A stretch of DNA of 64,000 nucleotides from Actinomycetota bacterium (lineage in GTDB: Bacteria; Actinomycetota; Acidimicrobiia; Acidimicrobiales; Ilumatobacteraceae), in contig VGCD01000006.1 in assembly GCA_016870215.1 (NCBI GenBank), forward strand, positions 1 to 64,000. Direction: 5' to 3'. The position numbers and the translations under genes were made by a program. The notes beneath the pieces were generated by a model, which saw nothing but the letters and a program-made list of their open reading frames with translations, did not search any database and had not been told where the DNA came from. The stretch's first letter is position 1, and each line of letters opens with the position of its first letter. Of the stretch, positions 35,502-46,156 are shown piece after piece.

Positions 35502-36329
35502 ATGAGCGCTTTCGTGGCATCCATTCCAAGCCCCAGTTCCGGAACACTGCACGTCGGTGCGCTGGCATTGAATGCGTACGGATTGATGATTGCTCTCGGA
35601 GTTCTCGCAGGAATCTCCCTTGCCGGTCGACGCTTTGCGGCACGAGGTATCGGTGACCGCGACACGATGACATCGATTGCAATGTGGGCAGTTCCTGCCG
35701 GCGTCATCGGAGGGCGCGCGTATCACGTGTTCACTGATTGGGAGAGTTTCAGTGGAGATATTGGTTCAACCGTCAAGGTCTGGGAAGGCGGACTTGGGGT
35801 ATGGGGCGGAATCGCACTCGGTGTGGTCGTCGGTTTATGGCGCGCCAAAGTCATGAAGTTGCACGTTCCGACGGCGCTCGTGTGTGTAACGCCAGCGCTA
35901 CCGCTTGCACAAGCAATCGGCCGTTGGGGCAACTGGTTCAATCAAGAACTGTTCGGTCGACCAACGGATCTTCCTTGGGCACTCGAAGTGTCGGCCCGCA
36001 CTGCTGAGAAAGCTGGATACACGCCTGGTACGACTTTTCACCCGACCTTCTTGTACGAGTCACTTGCATGTCTCGTGTTGTGCGTGGTGCTTCTGCAAAT
36101 TGACAAAAGACGCGAACCGCACGTTCCACGCTTGTTCTATATGTATGTCATCGGGTACTGCATTCTCCGATTTTTCATCGAAGGACTGCGTATCGACCCG
36201 GCGCACTCGGCCGGTGGACTGAGACTGAACCAGTGGGTGTCGATTGTGTGTGCGGTCAGTGCAGCATTGTTGCTCATTCCGCGCGGCCGGCAAGTTTCGC
36301 AGCAAGAGACTCAGGTGTCATCGGATTGA
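35502..36329 (+). CDS. lgt: Phosphatidylglycerol-prolipoprotein diacylglyceryl transferase
   Basis: Lgt attaches diacylglycerol to the lipobox cysteine of prolipoproteins, the first step of lipoprotein maturation. The 275-residue membrane protein has seven hydrophobic segments and the signature GRWGNWFNQELFG, plus FHPTFLYES and the YCILRFFIEGLR helix. A frame extension to TTG 35481 exists, but ATG 35502 fits the family N-terminus better. The window also holds an Lnt-like gene and a lipoprotein with an AAC lipobox (45063-46112). The 3' end overlaps the convergent galT by 56 nt. Confidence 0.94.
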   Translation: MSAFVASIPSPSSGTLHVGALALNAYGLMIALGVLAGISLAGRRFAARGIGDRDTMTSIAMWAVPAGVIGGRAYHVFTDWESFSGDIGSTVKVWEGGLGVWGGIALGVVVGLWRAKVMKLHVPTALVCVTPALPLAQAIGRWGNWFNQELFGRPTDLPWALEVSARTAEKAGYTPGTTFHPTFLYESLACLVLCVVLLQIDKRREPHVPRLFYMYVIGYCILRFFIEGLRIDPAHSAGGLRLNQWVSIVCAVSAALLLIPRGRQVSQQETQVSSD

Positions 36330-37128
36330 AGTATTCGCCAGTGCCAACTTCGGCAGCGGCGATGTAACGCATGAGGTTTGGGCCCCGCCACGGCGACACA
36401 ATTTCGATGTGTAGCCAATGGTTCGGTTCAGCAGTCATGCTGAAGTCGCGCTGATTGATCCACAGCATGTACGGCAAGGGTGACGAAAACAGTTGATCTA
36501 GTCGTGACATGACATCGCGCAAAAGATCTGCAAGTCCGCGGCGTTGCTCAACAGATAACGACATCAGGTCAGCAATGCGCGATGTTGGCCACAACTCAAG
36601 GGCCACTGGGTATGCACTAGCAAGTGGCACGGCGCACGACCAGTGTTGATTGCCGGTGACGACAAGGTTCGGCCGTGATGGGGGATTCCAAGACAAACGT
36701 TCGCCACTGCGAGCGGGCATGTGGTCAAACGCATAGATCTGTCCGTGCGGGTGCTCGATCGTTGCACCAAGCTCTGCGCCTCGATTCTCAAATACGAACA
36801 CGCATGCCACGTCTTCACGTGCAGATTGAGTGGCGGTGCGTTCGGTCCACAGCGCGATGATCTTCTCGATGTGGTCGACTGCCATTGAGGACCAGGTGGC
36901 GGTGTGGTCAGGGGAGTACAACAGCACGTCACAGCGCTCATCTGGCATTGCTGGCCAACGATTCGGAAACCAACGCACGTCGTAGTGGCTCGGGGCTTCG
37001 AGACCCCCGACGCAGAACGGGCATGACTGTGAGTCGACATTGGTCGCAAGTACCGGACGGTTCTGTCGTGAACCAACGATGTGCACCTGTGTTCCGTGCG
37101 TTGGGTCGGTGCGAAGGTCGTGCTGCAC
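36274..37128 (-). CDS. galT: Galactose-1-phosphate uridylyltransferase
   Basis: GalT exchanges UDP between glucose-1-phosphate and galactose-1-phosphate in the Leloir pathway. The HIT-like motif EHPHGQIYAF carries the nucleophilic histidine. Zinc-site cysteines appear in CPFCVGG, and NRWPAM is the typical first-domain segment. The second half holds NQRDF and the HLHIEIVSPWR-like histidine cluster (here HWLHIEIVSPWR). At 284 residues it is shorter than the usual 330-350. It starts with GTG at 37128 and is divergent from the alpha-galactosidase gene, which would supply galactose. galK and galE are not in the window. Confidence 0.88.
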   Translation of the reverse strand: MQHDLRTDPTHGTQVHIVGSRQNRPVLATNVDSQSCPFCVGGLEAPSHYDVRWFPNRWPAMPDERCDVLLYSPDHTATWSSMAVDHIEKIIALWTERTATQSAREDVACVFVFENRGAELGATIEHPHGQIYAFDHMPARSGERLSWNPPSRPNLVVTGNQHWSCAVPLASAYPVALELWPTSRIADLMSLSVEQRRGLADLLRDVMSRLDQLFSSPLPYMLWINQRDFSMTAEPNHWLHIEIVSPWRGPNLMRYIAAAEVGTGEYFNPMTPESLAAKLAGRAE

Positions 37129-37175
37129 ATCGGTCAGTCTCTCACTGTCGGACTACGGTCACCTCGGTGGACCAG

Positions 37176-39287
37176 ATGCTGCACCTCGCCACACAATCGA
37201 CATCTGTTGTGTTCGACGTGCGGTGGGGCGTGCCGTTCATCGTGTATTGGGGTGGGCACATCGACGATGCCGAAGCGCAACGCCTCGTGAACGATGTGTC
37301 ACAACGACCTCGAGCAGGAGTCATCGATCGACCTGCACTCGCCACCATCGTGCCGATGCATGGTGACGGTTGGTTGGGGCACCCAGGTCTACTCGGGCGT
37401 CATCGCGGTGGCAGCGACTGGGCGCCTCGCTTTCAGACCACCCACGTCGAGTGTCAGAGGGGCATTGACGGGGCGAGTAGTGCGACCGTGACGGCAACCG
37501 ACGCACATGCAGAATTGTGCCTGGTCACCAACATCGAGCTTTCTGCAATCGGGTTGTTCAGTGTCACAGTTGAACTTCGCAATGACTCGCAGATGAAGTA
37601 TCTACTGGACGAATTGTCAGTGACGTTGCCGTTGCCTGCTTCAGCTACTCACCTCACCACATTTCACGGAAGATGGTGTGGCGAGTTTCAAACTCAATCA
37701 ATCGAGTGGCCAATCGGTGCGTGGATTGCCGAAAACAGAACGGGTCGGACAAGCCATGAACAACCACCATTTGTTCTGGCTCACGAATCGAACATGGGTG
37801 CTCACGATGGACAGTGTTGGGCAGCCCACCTTGCATGGAGTGGCAACCATGTCATTCGTGCTGAACGACAGGTGTACAACCGTCGCTATCTACAAGTGGG
37901 CGAATTATTGAACCCCGGTGAGGTGTGTCTTGAGCCGGGCGACGTGTACGTGACACCAGCGGTGATGGCTGTGTACTCGTCATCTGGCCTGCAACATGTT
38001 GCACGCACTTTTCAGGCCCATGCACGCAGTGTCGTCGGCAATCTGTCGGCCCGACCAGTCACATTGAACACATGGGAAGCGATGTATTTCGATCATTCGC
38101 CCTCGAAAGTGCTCGAGCTTGCAGACGTCGCAGCATCAGTTGGTGTCGAACGCTTCGTGTTGGATGACGGGTGGTTCAACGGCCGTCGCGACGATTCAGC
38201 CGGTCTTGGTGATTGGTACGTGGACACGAATGTGTACCCCGATGGTCTCGGCCCGATTGCACAGGCAGTGACAGAAAAGGGCATGCAATTCGGATTGTGG
38301 TTCGAACCAGAGATGGTGAACCCCGACAGCGACGTGTACCGCAAACACCCCGAGTGGGTGCTTGAACGCACGGGTTATGACCACGTTCTTGGTCGCCGTC
38401 AATTGGTACTTGATCTCACACGAACCGATGCGTACACATACGTGCTCTCACGGCTCGACACTTTGTTGAGCGAATTGCCTATCGCTTATGTGAAGTGGGA
38501 CATGAACAGGCCTCACATTGCAGCTGCAGATGAGTCGGGAACGGCGGCGACTCATCGCCAGACGATGGCGTTGTATGCGTTACTAGATGACGTTCGACGA
38601 CTGCACCCGAACGTGGAGATCGAGTCGTGTTCCTCTGGTGGTGGGCGGATGGATTTCGAGGTGTTGCGTCGTGTCGAACGATTTTGGACGAGCGACACCA
38701 ATGACCCGGTGCGACGTCAGGTCATTCAACATCACGCGTCGTTGTTCTTCCCGCCCGAAGTGCTCGGCTGTCACATTGGTGCTCCGGTTGCTCACACCAC
38801 CAACCGTGAGTCGTCTCTTAGTATGCGATGTGCGACGGCATTCTTCGCCCACATGGGAATCGAGTGGAACATCGTCGGCGCGACCACTACTGAACGAGCC
38901 GATGTTGCGCATGTAGTTGCAGAACACAAAGCACTTCGTCATGTGCTTCATCACGGCGAGGTGTTGCTAACTGACTCGATGCGTGACACCGGTGCTGCCC
39001 GTCTCGTGCACGGCGTGGTGAGTGAGGACAAGCGGACGACGGTGCTCTCGTTTGCCCAACTTGATGAATATTCAGCCGACACCACCGTCAGATTGTTCGG
39101 GCTCGATGCGAACCTCATCTACACCGCGCGTCGCATCATCGTGGCCAGCGATGACCCGACAATCGAAAACGAAAATGAGTGGTTGCGTTCTCTGTCACAG
39201 TCCGGCAAGTCATGGGCCACCGACGGCGCCAAGTTTCCGACACTGCCGATCGAATCGACAGTGCTGGTCGTGCTTGAAGGCTCGTAA
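37176..39287 (+). CDS. Alpha-galactosidase, glycoside hydrolase family 36
   Basis: This 703-residue enzyme cleaves terminal alpha-galactosyl residues (raffinose-type sugars, galactolipids). After an N-terminal beta-sandwich, the TIM barrel shows VLDDGWFNGRRDD, GLWFEPEMVNPDSD, the nucleophile in YVKWDMNR (about Asp442), ESCSSGGGRMDFEVLRR and the acid/base in WTSDTNDP (about Asp507). No signal peptide is seen, so it is probably cytoplasmic. A GTG three codons earlier (37167) is an alternative start; the longer upstream frame runs antisense through galT and is rejected. It lies 10 nt before gatC, an unrelated gene, and is divergent from galT. Confidence 0.93.
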   Translation: MLHLATQSTSVVFDVRWGVPFIVYWGGHIDDAEAQRLVNDVSQRPRAGVIDRPALATIVPMHGDGWLGHPGLLGRHRGGSDWAPRFQTTHVECQRGIDGASSATVTATDAHAELCLVTNIELSAIGLFSVTVELRNDSQMKYLLDELSVTLPLPASATHLTTFHGRWCGEFQTQSIEWPIGAWIAENRTGRTSHEQPPFVLAHESNMGAHDGQCWAAHLAWSGNHVIRAERQVYNRRYLQVGELLNPGEVCLEPGDVYVTPAVMAVYSSSGLQHVARTFQAHARSVVGNLSARPVTLNTWEAMYFDHSPSKVLELADVAASVGVERFVLDDGWFNGRRDDSAGLGDWYVDTNVYPDGLGPIAQAVTEKGMQFGLWFEPEMVNPDSDVYRKHPEWVLERTGYDHVLGRRQLVLDLTRTDAYTYVLSRLDTLLSELPIAYVKWDMNRPHIAAADESGTAATHRQTMALYALLDDVRRLHPNVEIESCSSGGGRMDFEVLRRVERFWTSDTNDPVRRQVIQHHASLFFPPEVLGCHIGAPVAHTTNRESSLSMRCATAFFAHMGIEWNIVGATTTERADVAHVVAEHKALRHVLHHGEVLLTDSMRDTGAARLVHGVVSEDKRTTVLSFAQLDEYSADTTVRLFGLDANLIYTARRIIVASDDPTIENENEWLRSLSQSGKSWATDGAKFPTLPIESTVLVVLEGS

Positions 39288-39297
39288 CATCTAAGGC

Positions 39298-39600
39298 GTG
39301 ACATTCCCCATTTCGGCCGAAGACGTGGCCAAAGTCGCCCGCCTTGCCCGCCTCGACATCGCCGACTCTGACATCACCCACTTCACCGAGCAACTGGCAA
39401 AAGTGATGGATCATTTCCGTGACGTCGACGCGCTTGATCTGTCTGCGGTGCAGCCGATGACGCAGCCGTATCCATTGGTCAACGTGTTGCGAGCCGACGA
39501 AGAGCAGCCGTGTCTTGATCGTGACGAGGTGTTGGCCGCGGCACCGGCAGCTGAAGACGGCCGCTTCCGCGTCCCACCAATCATCGGGCTGGTGGAGTGA
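39298..39600 (+). CDS. gatC: Aspartyl/glutamyl-tRNA amidotransferase subunit C
   Basis: GatC is the small linker subunit of the GatCAB complex that converts Glu-tRNA(Gln) or Asp-tRNA(Asn) to the amidated form. The 100-residue protein shows [12 protein letters not shown] near the start, a long helix with [13 protein letters not shown], and the extended C-terminus [13 protein letters not shown] that wraps GatA. It begins with GTG and overlaps gatA by 1 nt (TGATG). Confidence 0.94.
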   Translation: MTFPISAEDVAKVARLARLDIADSDITHFTEQLAKVMDHFRDVDALDLSAVQPMTQPYPLVNVLRADEEQPCLDRDEVLAAAPAAEDGRFRVPPIIGLVE

Positions 39601-41036
39601 TGGCAAACATCCCCGCGACAGCTGCAGGCATCGCCGATGCGGTGCAATCAAAAGAAGTGTCAGCAACCGAGGTGGTTGAGCATCATCTCAATGTCATCGC
39701 GCAACGCGACGGTGACATCAACGCATTCAATCTCGTTACTTCTGAACATGCGCGGGCTGCTGCACTGCGTATCGACAATGCCATTGCATCGGGTGCTGCT
39801 GTCGGCCCACTTGCGGGTGTCCCCATTGCCATCAAGGACAACATGTGCACACGTGGTATTCCCACCACATGTTCGTCGCACATCCTTGAAGGTTGGAAGC
39901 CGCCGTACGACGCGACTGTCATCACCACACTCGGTGCCGCTGGTGCCGTCATGGTCGGCAAGACCAACCTCGACGAATTTGCGATGGGTTCGAGCACAGA
40001 GAACAGCGCATTTGGCCCAACTCGCAACCCGCTCGACACATCGCGAGTGCCCGGTGGAAGCAGTGGAGGAAGTGCCGCAGCGGTCGCGGCTGGCTTGGCT
40101 CCCGTCAGTCTTGGAAGCGACACCGGTGGTTCCATTCGCCAACCCGCAGCACTCTGCGGAGTTGTCGGAGTGAAGCCCACATACGGTCGCGTCAGTCGCT
40201 ACGGACTCGTTGCATTCGCCAGCAGCCTCGACCAAATCGGGCCGTTTGCCACGACGGTGGATGATGCAGCACTCATCACGGAAGTCATTGCGGGCCACGA
40301 CCCCAAAGATTCGACATCGATTCCACAACCAGTGCCGTCGCTTCGCGCCGCAGCACGTGAAGGTGTGCAAGGCATGCGCATTGGTCGCGTGACAGACCTT
40401 CCTGAAGGAGCAGAACCGGAAGTTGCTGCACGGCTGAACGAAGCGTTCGCTGCGCTCGAGAGTGTTGGTGCTCGAATCGTCGATGTCACGTTGCCATCGC
40501 TGTCGTATGCGTTGACCGCGTACTACCTCATTGCTCCTGCCGAGGCGAGCAGCAACTTGGCTCGTTATGACGGTGTGCGTTACGGCATGCGCACTTCTGC
40601 CGCTGACACCAATGCCATGTATGGCGCCACTCGCGCTGCTGGCTTCGGTGATGAAGTCAAGCGACGCATCATGCTCGGCACATACGCATTGTCCGCGGGT
40701 TATTACGACGCGTACTACGGCAAAGCGTTGAAAGTGAGACGGCTCATCTCTGACGACTTCGATCGTGCATACGCTCAGGCCGACGTGGTTCTCATGCCAA
40801 CGTCGCCGATGGTGGCATTTCCGTTTGGCGACAAAGTCGATGATCCGATGTCCATGTACTTGTGCGACATCTACACAATTCCCACCAACCTCGCGGGTCA
40901 TCCGGCCATGAGCGTGCCGTTCGGAACAGGCGCTCACGGGTTGCCAGTCGGTGTGCAGGTTCTTGCACCAGCACTTGGCGAAGTCGCCATGTTCCGCGTT
41001 GGCGGGGCACTTGAGGCCGCCGGAGCTGCGCGATGA
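39600..41036 (+). CDS. gatA: Aspartyl/glutamyl-tRNA amidotransferase subunit A
   Basis: GatA is the amidase that releases ammonia from glutamine for transamidation. The 478-residue protein has the amidase-signature triad: lysine in PIAIKDN, cis-serine in [11 protein letters not shown] and the nucleophilic serine in [11 protein letters not shown]. The product's gate/hydrophobic motif [24 protein letters not shown] matches the family. The ATG at 39600 overlaps gatC; GTG at 39597 is possible. It overlaps gatB by 4 nt. Confidence 0.96.
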   Translation: MANIPATAAGIADAVQSKEVSATEVVEHHLNVIAQRDGDINAFNLVTSEHARAAALRIDNAIASGAAVGPLAGVPIAIKDNMCTRGIPTTCSSHILEGWKPPYDATVITTLGAAGAVMVGKTNLDEFAMGSSTENSAFGPTRNPLDTSRVPGGSSGGSAAAVAAGLAPVSLGSDTGGSIRQPAALCGVVGVKPTYGRVSRYGLVAFASSLDQIGPFATTVDDAALITEVIAGHDPKDSTSIPQPVPSLRAAAREGVQGMRIGRVTDLPEGAEPEVAARLNEAFAALESVGARIVDVTLPSLSYALTAYYLIAPAEASSNLARYDGVRYGMRTSAADTNAMYGATRAAGFGDEVKRRIMLGTYALSAGYYDAYYGKALKVRRLISDDFDRAYAQADVVLMPTSPMVAFPFGDKVDDPMSMYLCDIYTIPTNLAGHPAMSVPFGTGAHGLPVGVQVLAPALGEVAMFRVGGALEAAGAAR

Positions 41037-42466
41037 GCACACTGTTGCCTGAAGGTTGGGAACTCATCTGTGGCCTCGAAGTTCACGTCGAGCTCGCAAC
41101 CAAGACCAAGTTGTTCAGCGGCTCGCCGAATCGATTCGGCGATGAGCCGAACACCAATATCGACCCGGTGACGCTCGGATTGCCCGGTGCTCTGCCGGTG
41201 TTGAACGAACAGGCCGTCGAGTTGGCCATGCGTATCGGTCTTGCTCTCAACTGCACCATTCAGCCGTGCACGTTCCATCGCAAGAATTACTTCTACCCGG
41301 ACATGCCGAAGGCGTACCAAATCAGTCAGTACGACCAGCCACTCAACATCGACGGTTTTCTCGATCTTCCAAGCGGAGTTCGCATCGGTGTAGAGCGTGC
41401 GCACTTGGAAGAAGACACAGGGAAGAGCACACACATCGGTGGTGCAACCGGGCGCATTCACGGCAGTGAGTATTCACTTATTGACTTCAATCGCGCTGGT
41501 GTTCCGCTCGTTGAGATTGTGTCGCGGCCCGACATCCGCAGCGCTGAAGATGCGCGTCAGTATGTGGCTGAGTTGCGTGCCATTCTTCTGGCAATCGGCG
41601 CATCCGACGCAAAGATGGAAGAAGGCTCGATGCGTTGTGATGCCAACGTCAGTGTTCACCGAGTTGGCACACCATTTGGAACGCGGTGCGAGATCAAGAA
41701 TGTGAACTCCATTCGTGCGCTCGGACGGGCCATTGAGTATGAGGCACGCCGTCAGTACGACGTCATCGACTCTGGTGGAACCATTCGCCAAGAGACTCGT
41801 CACTGGGACGACGCAGAAGGCCGTACTCACACACTTCGCACCAAGGAAGATGCTGACGACTATCGCTACTTCCTCGAACCAGATCTGGTTCCGTTAGTGC
41901 CGAGCGATGAGTGGATCTCACGTGTGCGCGCGAACGTGCCGATGTTGCCGGCCGCTCGTCGTACTCGACTCGCCGATGCAACCGGCGCAGATGTGCAGGG
42001 CGAGGCAGTCAGTGTCATCGTCGAACGCGGACAAGACGACTATGTGTTGTCCGTGGGTGAGGTTGGTGGCGACGTCGCGCGCGGACTCGTATACGTGCAG
42101 CAAGCTTTCTCCGAGGAGCCATCAACTCCGCGCATTCCAGCGAAGGACATTGCAGCGTTGACGTTGATGGAACGTGATTCCAAGGTGACGTCAACTCAAG
42201 CCAAGACCGTGCTCGCAGACATCGTTGCTAATGGCGGTGGTGACCCGGCGGCAATCGCAGCTGCGAAGGGCTTCGAAGCCATCGACACGAGCGAGGTCGA
42301 GGGGTTTGTCGATCAGGCCATTGCCGCTGACCCCGACGCTTGGGCAAAGTTCTGCAACGGGGAACAAAAGGCGATGGGCGCTCTGGTGGGGCTCGTGATG
42401 AAGGCCTCAAAGGGCAAGGCGGACGGCAAGGTCGTCACCGCCATCTTGAATTCTCGCCGGGGTTGA
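41033..42466 (+). CDS. gatB: Aspartyl/glutamyl-tRNA amidotransferase subunit B
   Basis: GatB binds the mischarged tRNA and activates it with ATP in the GatCAB complex. The 477-residue protein opens with [19 protein letters not shown], followed by [29 protein letters not shown] and [12 protein letters not shown]. The C-terminal YqeY-like tail is present. The operon order gatC-gatA-gatB is complete. Its stop is 6 nt from the stop of the convergent iron-transport ATPase, leaving no room for a separate terminator. Confidence 0.96.
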   Translation: MSTLLPEGWELICGLEVHVELATKTKLFSGSPNRFGDEPNTNIDPVTLGLPGALPVLNEQAVELAMRIGLALNCTIQPCTFHRKNYFYPDMPKAYQISQYDQPLNIDGFLDLPSGVRIGVERAHLEEDTGKSTHIGGATGRIHGSEYSLIDFNRAGVPLVEIVSRPDIRSAEDARQYVAELRAILLAIGASDAKMEEGSMRCDANVSVHRVGTPFGTRCEIKNVNSIRALGRAIEYEARRQYDVIDSGGTIRQETRHWDDAEGRTHTLRTKEDADDYRYFLEPDLVPLVPSDEWISRVRANVPMLPAARRTRLADATGADVQGEAVSVIVERGQDDYVLSVGEVGGDVARGLVYVQQAFSEEPSTPRIPAKDIAALTLMERDSKVTSTQAKTVLADIVANGGGDPAAIAAAKGFEAIDTSEVEGFVDQAIAADPDAWAKFCNGEQKAMGALVGLVMKASKGKADGKVVTAILNSRRG

Positions 42467-42472
42467 CTTCCG

Positions 42473-43513
42473 TTAGGCGGTGAACGCAGTGCACGGACCG
42501 TGCACTGATATGCCGACTGAAGCTCCGACATCGGGAAGGCGGCGAGCATGAAGACGGACAGTGATGTCCTCTCCGGTTGCCATACGAACACTGATTAGTC
42601 CATCGTGCCCGAAATAACGGCTTTGTGTGACGACTCCATGGCACCCATCTTGCGAGACTTCAGATACATCAAATTGTTCGGGTCGAATAATGGCTCGTGC
42701 GTGTCCCGCACGGATCGGGTTGACGAGCTTCAATATCCCAAGTGCTGAGTCCGCTTCCGTTTCGTTTGCAGCAACTACGACATCGCAAACGACTGCATCA
42801 CCTACAAACGTTGCGATGGCGAGGGATGTTGGATGCTTGTAAATATCAAGAGGTGGTCCCACTTGATCAATCGTGCCTTTCAGCAGTACGGCGACATCAT
42901 CGGCAGTAGAGAGAGCTTCGTCTTGATCGTGCGTAACCCACAGCACTGTTTCCCCGGCTTGCCGCAACACAGATACAACATGATCGCGAACACTCTCCCG
43001 AAGCGAGGCGTCGAGGGCAGAGAATGGCTCATCAAGCAACACCAATTCAGGTTCAGGTGCAAGTGCACGCGCGAGTGCGACACGTTGCTGCATTCCGCCG
43101 GAAAGTTCTGACGGGTGGTGACTCTCGGTGCCGGCAAGATCAACCATGTCGAGCACTTCAGCGACACGTCGGCGACTGTTTGCAGATCGACGGTCTGCAA
43201 GTCCAAAAGCAATGTTCTGACCAACTGTCAGATGAGGAAAGAGCGCGCCTTCTTGCGTCACGATCCCGATACCTCGGTGCTGAGGCGGAACGAAGGTGTC
43301 GGGCGAACTCACAACTCTGTCGTTGACGCTCACTACCCCCTGACGCGGTCGTTCAAAGCCTGCGATGATTCGTAACAAGGTGGTCTTGCCCTCGCCGGAT
43401 GGCCCGAGAAGTGCAGTGATTGATCCGGTCTTTGCCTGAAAGGAGACGTCGCGAAGGACTTCACGATCGCCGAATGAATGGGACACGTTTCGAACTTGTA
43501 GTGCGTAGGTCAT
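42473..43513 (-). CDS. Iron(III) ABC transporter ATPase (FbpC-like)
   Basis: The 346-residue ATPase of a ferric-iron importer has Walker A GPSGEGKTT, signature LSGGMQQRVALARAL, Walker B VLLDEPFSALD and the H-loop WVTHDQDEALS. A C-terminal TOBE-like regulatory domain follows (about residues 240-346). Note the Glu in place of the usual Ser/Gly in the P-loop. It overlaps the permease gene by 4 nt and completes an fbpA-fbpB-fbpC order. Iron specificity rests on the binding protein and the DtxR-like operators upstream of it. Confidence 0.9.
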   Translation of the reverse strand: MTYALQVRNVSHSFGDREVLRDVSFQAKTGSITALLGPSGEGKTTLLRIIAGFERPRQGVVSVNDRVVSSPDTFVPPQHRGIGIVTQEGALFPHLTVGQNIAFGLADRRSANSRRRVAEVLDMVDLAGTESHHPSELSGGMQQRVALARALAPEPELVLLDEPFSALDASLRESVRDHVVSVLRQAGETVLWVTHDQDEALSTADDVAVLLKGTIDQVGPPLDIYKHPTSLAIATFVGDAVVCDVVVAANETEADSALGILKLVNPIRAGHARAIIRPEQFDVSEVSQDGCHGVVTQSRYFGHDGLISVRMATGEDITVRLHARRLPDVGASVGISVHGPCTAFTA

Positions 43514-45042
43514 GAGTCGGACTTGAACTTGATTGAGGACAGAGCACCGAGTATCGCAGTTGGAACTGCCGCAAGCACGATGATGGTGATGGCCGGTGGC
43601 GCCACGGCTGCGTAGTCAGACACGGCGGCAAAACGCCATACATCGGTCGACAACGTGTCCCAGCCAGTGGGGAGCAGTAGGAGTGAGGCGGGAAGTTCTT
43701 TGACGGCCGCCAACATCGTGAGGGCTGAACCAGCGAGCAAACCAGGCAATGCCAACGGAAGTGTCACGCGAATGAAAGTTGCGACGGAAGAGGACCCAAG
43801 GCTTGCCGAGATCTCCTCGAGACGAACCGGCGACTTTTCAATGGCTGTCTCAAGCGTCGTCACCATTGCGGGTATGAACAAGATGACATGAGCAAAGACG
43901 AGCATTGGTAGTTCTTGATATAGCGGCGTAACCGCACGTATGCCTAGGTACACAACCGATATGCCAATGACTAGAGCTGGCAATGAATGCGTCACGTACG
44001 TGGCAGCCGACAACATTCGACTCAGTCGACTCGGATGTCTTACGGACATGAGCGCCACTGGTAAGGCAGCCAACAAACAAAATAAGGCAGCGGCCACACC
44101 AATGCCGAACGATGTCATCGCGGATGAGACCACGTCGGATGTGTCCACGCGACGTGTCGATTCTCGCTGCAACCATGAGACAACACTGATGACCGGAACT
44201 CCGACTGATGGAATGATGATCACAGTGGACACAGCGGCAGCCAACGCGCGCACCTTGGCAAGAGATTGACCGCTGCGAAGTAACGTGCGTACTGGCGATA
44301 CACCCTTGTCTTGTTTGCCACGTGCCTGTGATTCGGCTGCCGTAAGTGCGAGTGCCAACACCAGAAGTACCAGTGACAGACTCGCTGCTCGAGTCGGGTT
44401 GAAGCCCGACCGATATGCGCCATATATGACCCACGTGAAAACTTCATGACGCATGACAGCCACGGCACCGAAGTCGCCCAGAACGTAGAGCGCAACTAAC
44501 AACGCACCGGACAGAGTTGCACGACGTGCTTGGGGAAGTGTCACCACAAAAAAAGTGATGAGGGGTGACCGTCCAAGCGACATGGCAACTTCTTCGTGCG
44601 ATGGGTCAATGCGGGAGAATACTGCCATCACAGGGAGCATCACATAGGGGAAGCAGGCAAATGTGAGGACTATGAAAGCTCCGGCGAAGCCGGAGAGCGA
44701 AGGCATCCAGGACACCCATGTAAACGCCGAGATGTAGGACGGGATTGCCAATGGCATCGAGAAGAGCACAGTCCAAGCAACTTTTCCGCGAAGTCCTGCA
44801 AGCGTGGTGACCCATGCGGCAAAGACTCCGATAATGACCGCTGCAACGGTGACAGAAGCGCAGAGCAAGAGACTGCGGGTCAGCAATTCTGCTGTGCGCT
44901 GTTGAATAATTTCATCTACGAATGGCCGTACGCCTCGAGATGTGGATTGTACAACGAGGTACGCAATAGGCGAAAGGGAAGCACCCGCAACGATGACAGC
45001 GGGCACCACTTGTGCTCGAGGTGCCCGCTTTGTCGTCATCAT
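43510..45042 (-). CDS. Iron(III) ABC transporter permease (FbpB-like, fused double)
   Basis: This 510-residue protein has about twelve transmembrane segments and two copies of the permease signature, in the first half SLGRSPLITFFVVTLPQARRA and in the second SLGSSSVATFIRVTLPLALPG. One polypeptide therefore supplies both halves of the channel, as in FbpB/SfuB. It lies 20 nt after the binding-protein gene and overlaps the ATPase gene by 4 nt, so all three form one transcript. Confidence 0.92.
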   Translation of the reverse strand: MMTTKRAPRAQVVPAVIVAGASLSPIAYLVVQSTSRGVRPFVDEIIQQRTAELLTRSLLLCASVTVAAVIIGVFAAWVTTLAGLRGKVAWTVLFSMPLAIPSYISAFTWVSWMPSLSGFAGAFIVLTFACFPYVMLPVMAVFSRIDPSHEEVAMSLGRSPLITFFVVTLPQARRATLSGALLVALYVLGDFGAVAVMRHEVFTWVIYGAYRSGFNPTRAASLSLVLLVLALALTAAESQARGKQDKGVSPVRTLLRSGQSLAKVRALAAAVSTVIIIPSVGVPVISVVSWLQRESTRRVDTSDVVSSAMTSFGIGVAAALFCLLAALPVALMSVRHPSRLSRMLSAATYVTHSLPALVIGISVVYLGIRAVTPLYQELPMLVFAHVILFIPAMVTTLETAIEKSPVRLEEISASLGSSSVATFIRVTLPLALPGLLAGSALTMLAAVKELPASLLLLPTGWDTLSTDVWRFAAVSDYAAVAPPAITIIVLAAVPTAILGALSSIKFKSDS

Positions 45043-45062
45043 GCCATTTTGTCAGTCGATGC

Positions 45063-46112
45063 TCACTTTGTCAGCAAACCAACTTGCTGAAGTAGTTCCT
45101 GAGTGATCTCGATTGACTTGAGATCTGAGAGATCAATGGCTGGCGCACCAAGGTCAGAGAGTGCCGGCAAGTCGGCAGCCTGTGTCTCGCCCTTCACGAG
45201 CAGATATTCAAAAGTCTTGTCGCTGAAATATGCCTGGCCCTCAGTCGACAGCAAGTAGTCAACGAAGACCTGTGCAGCCGAGCTGTTGTTGGCATTCTTG
45301 AGAATGCCAACACCCGCCACGTTCACGAGTCCACCGGGATCTCCGCCGCCGAGGTACTGGTTTTTGGCCTTGACCGCGTCGGCGCCTTCTGCGGCGATCT
45401 TCTCGTACAGGTAGTAGTGATTCACAAGTCCAAGTGCAACTTCACCAGAGTTGACAGCATCTCGAACCGCGCTGTTCTTCTCGTAGGCAACTGGTTTGTT
45501 TGCGGCAAACGCAGTTAGCCATTTCTTCGCGCCATCTTCGCCACGAAGTACGCGAAGTCCTGTGACGAATGATTGCCAGGATGCATTCGTGGGAGGAAAG
45601 CCGACTTGGCCTGACCACTTCGGATCGAGCAATTCGTCGATTGATGACGGCGGTGAATTGACCACATTTGGGTTGTACACAATCACGCGTACGCGACCAG
45701 AAACACCTGTCCACTTTCCTTCGGCGTCGCGGTAGTTGGCGTCTACTTTGTCAAGCGTTGTGTCGGGCAGAGTCGAGAACGATTCGCGTACCGCACCGAG
45801 AGCACCAGCATCTTGCGAGAGGAAGACATCTGCAGGTGAGTTCGAGCCCTCGGTGAGCAATAACGCAGCCGTTTCTCCACTGTCGCCGTAACGGGCGTTC
45901 ACTTTGATACCTGTCGTTGCGGTGAAGTCAGTCAAAAGGTCAGCAATGAGCTCTTCACTCCGGCCCGAGTACAAGGTGATTTCACCGCCTGATGGTGCTG
46001 TTGTTCCCGCGGTCGCCGTTGAATCCGGAGCAGCAGTCGAACCGCCGCAAGCAGCAACTGCCGCGATGAGTGATGTGAGAAGCCCGAGCTTCCATGTACG
46101 TGTGCGATGCAC
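45063..46112 (-). CDS. Iron(III) ABC transporter substrate-binding lipoprotein (FbpA-like)
   Basis: This 349-residue lipoprotein has a signal peptide ending in the lipobox AVAAC, a Thr/Ala-rich linker, then a transferrin-like periplasmic-binding fold beginning [11 protein letters not shown]. The SGRSE start, the segment [12 protein letters not shown] and paired tyrosines in NHYYLYEK match FbpA, where such tyrosines bind Fe3+. I prefer GTG 46112: it is preceded by GGAGGG (46118-46123 on the minus strand) with 5-nt spacing, while the upstream ATG at 46127 would place that site inside the gene. Two palindromic operators lie about 45-80 nt upstream. Confidence 0.91.
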   Translation of the reverse strand: MHRTRTWKLGLLTSLIAAVAACGGSTAAPDSTATAGTTAPSGGEITLYSGRSEELIADLLTDFTATTGIKVNARYGDSGETAALLLTEGSNSPADVFLSQDAGALGAVRESFSTLPDTTLDKVDANYRDAEGKWTGVSGRVRVIVYNPNVVNSPPSSIDELLDPKWSGQVGFPPTNASWQSFVTGLRVLRGEDGAKKWLTAFAANKPVAYEKNSAVRDAVNSGEVALGLVNHYYLYEKIAAEGADAVKAKNQYLGGGDPGGLVNVAGVGILKNANNSSAAQVFVDYLLSTEGQAYFSDKTFEYLLVKGETQAADLPALSDLGAPAIDLSDLKSIEITQELLQQVGLLTK

Positions 46113-46156
46113 GTTGTCCCTCCGCATCTGATCGGTGACGGACCGTGGGTCCTGTA

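Noticed and set aside
36885-37166. N-terminal extension of the alpha-galactosidase
   Set aside because: It runs antisense through galT, has no family similarity, and the GH36 N-terminal sandwich starts near 37176.
39660-41042. 460-codon open frame antisense to gatA
   Set aside because: gatA is certain by its amidase motifs. The antisense frame lacks any recognisable domain and is open because of the codon bias of the real gene.
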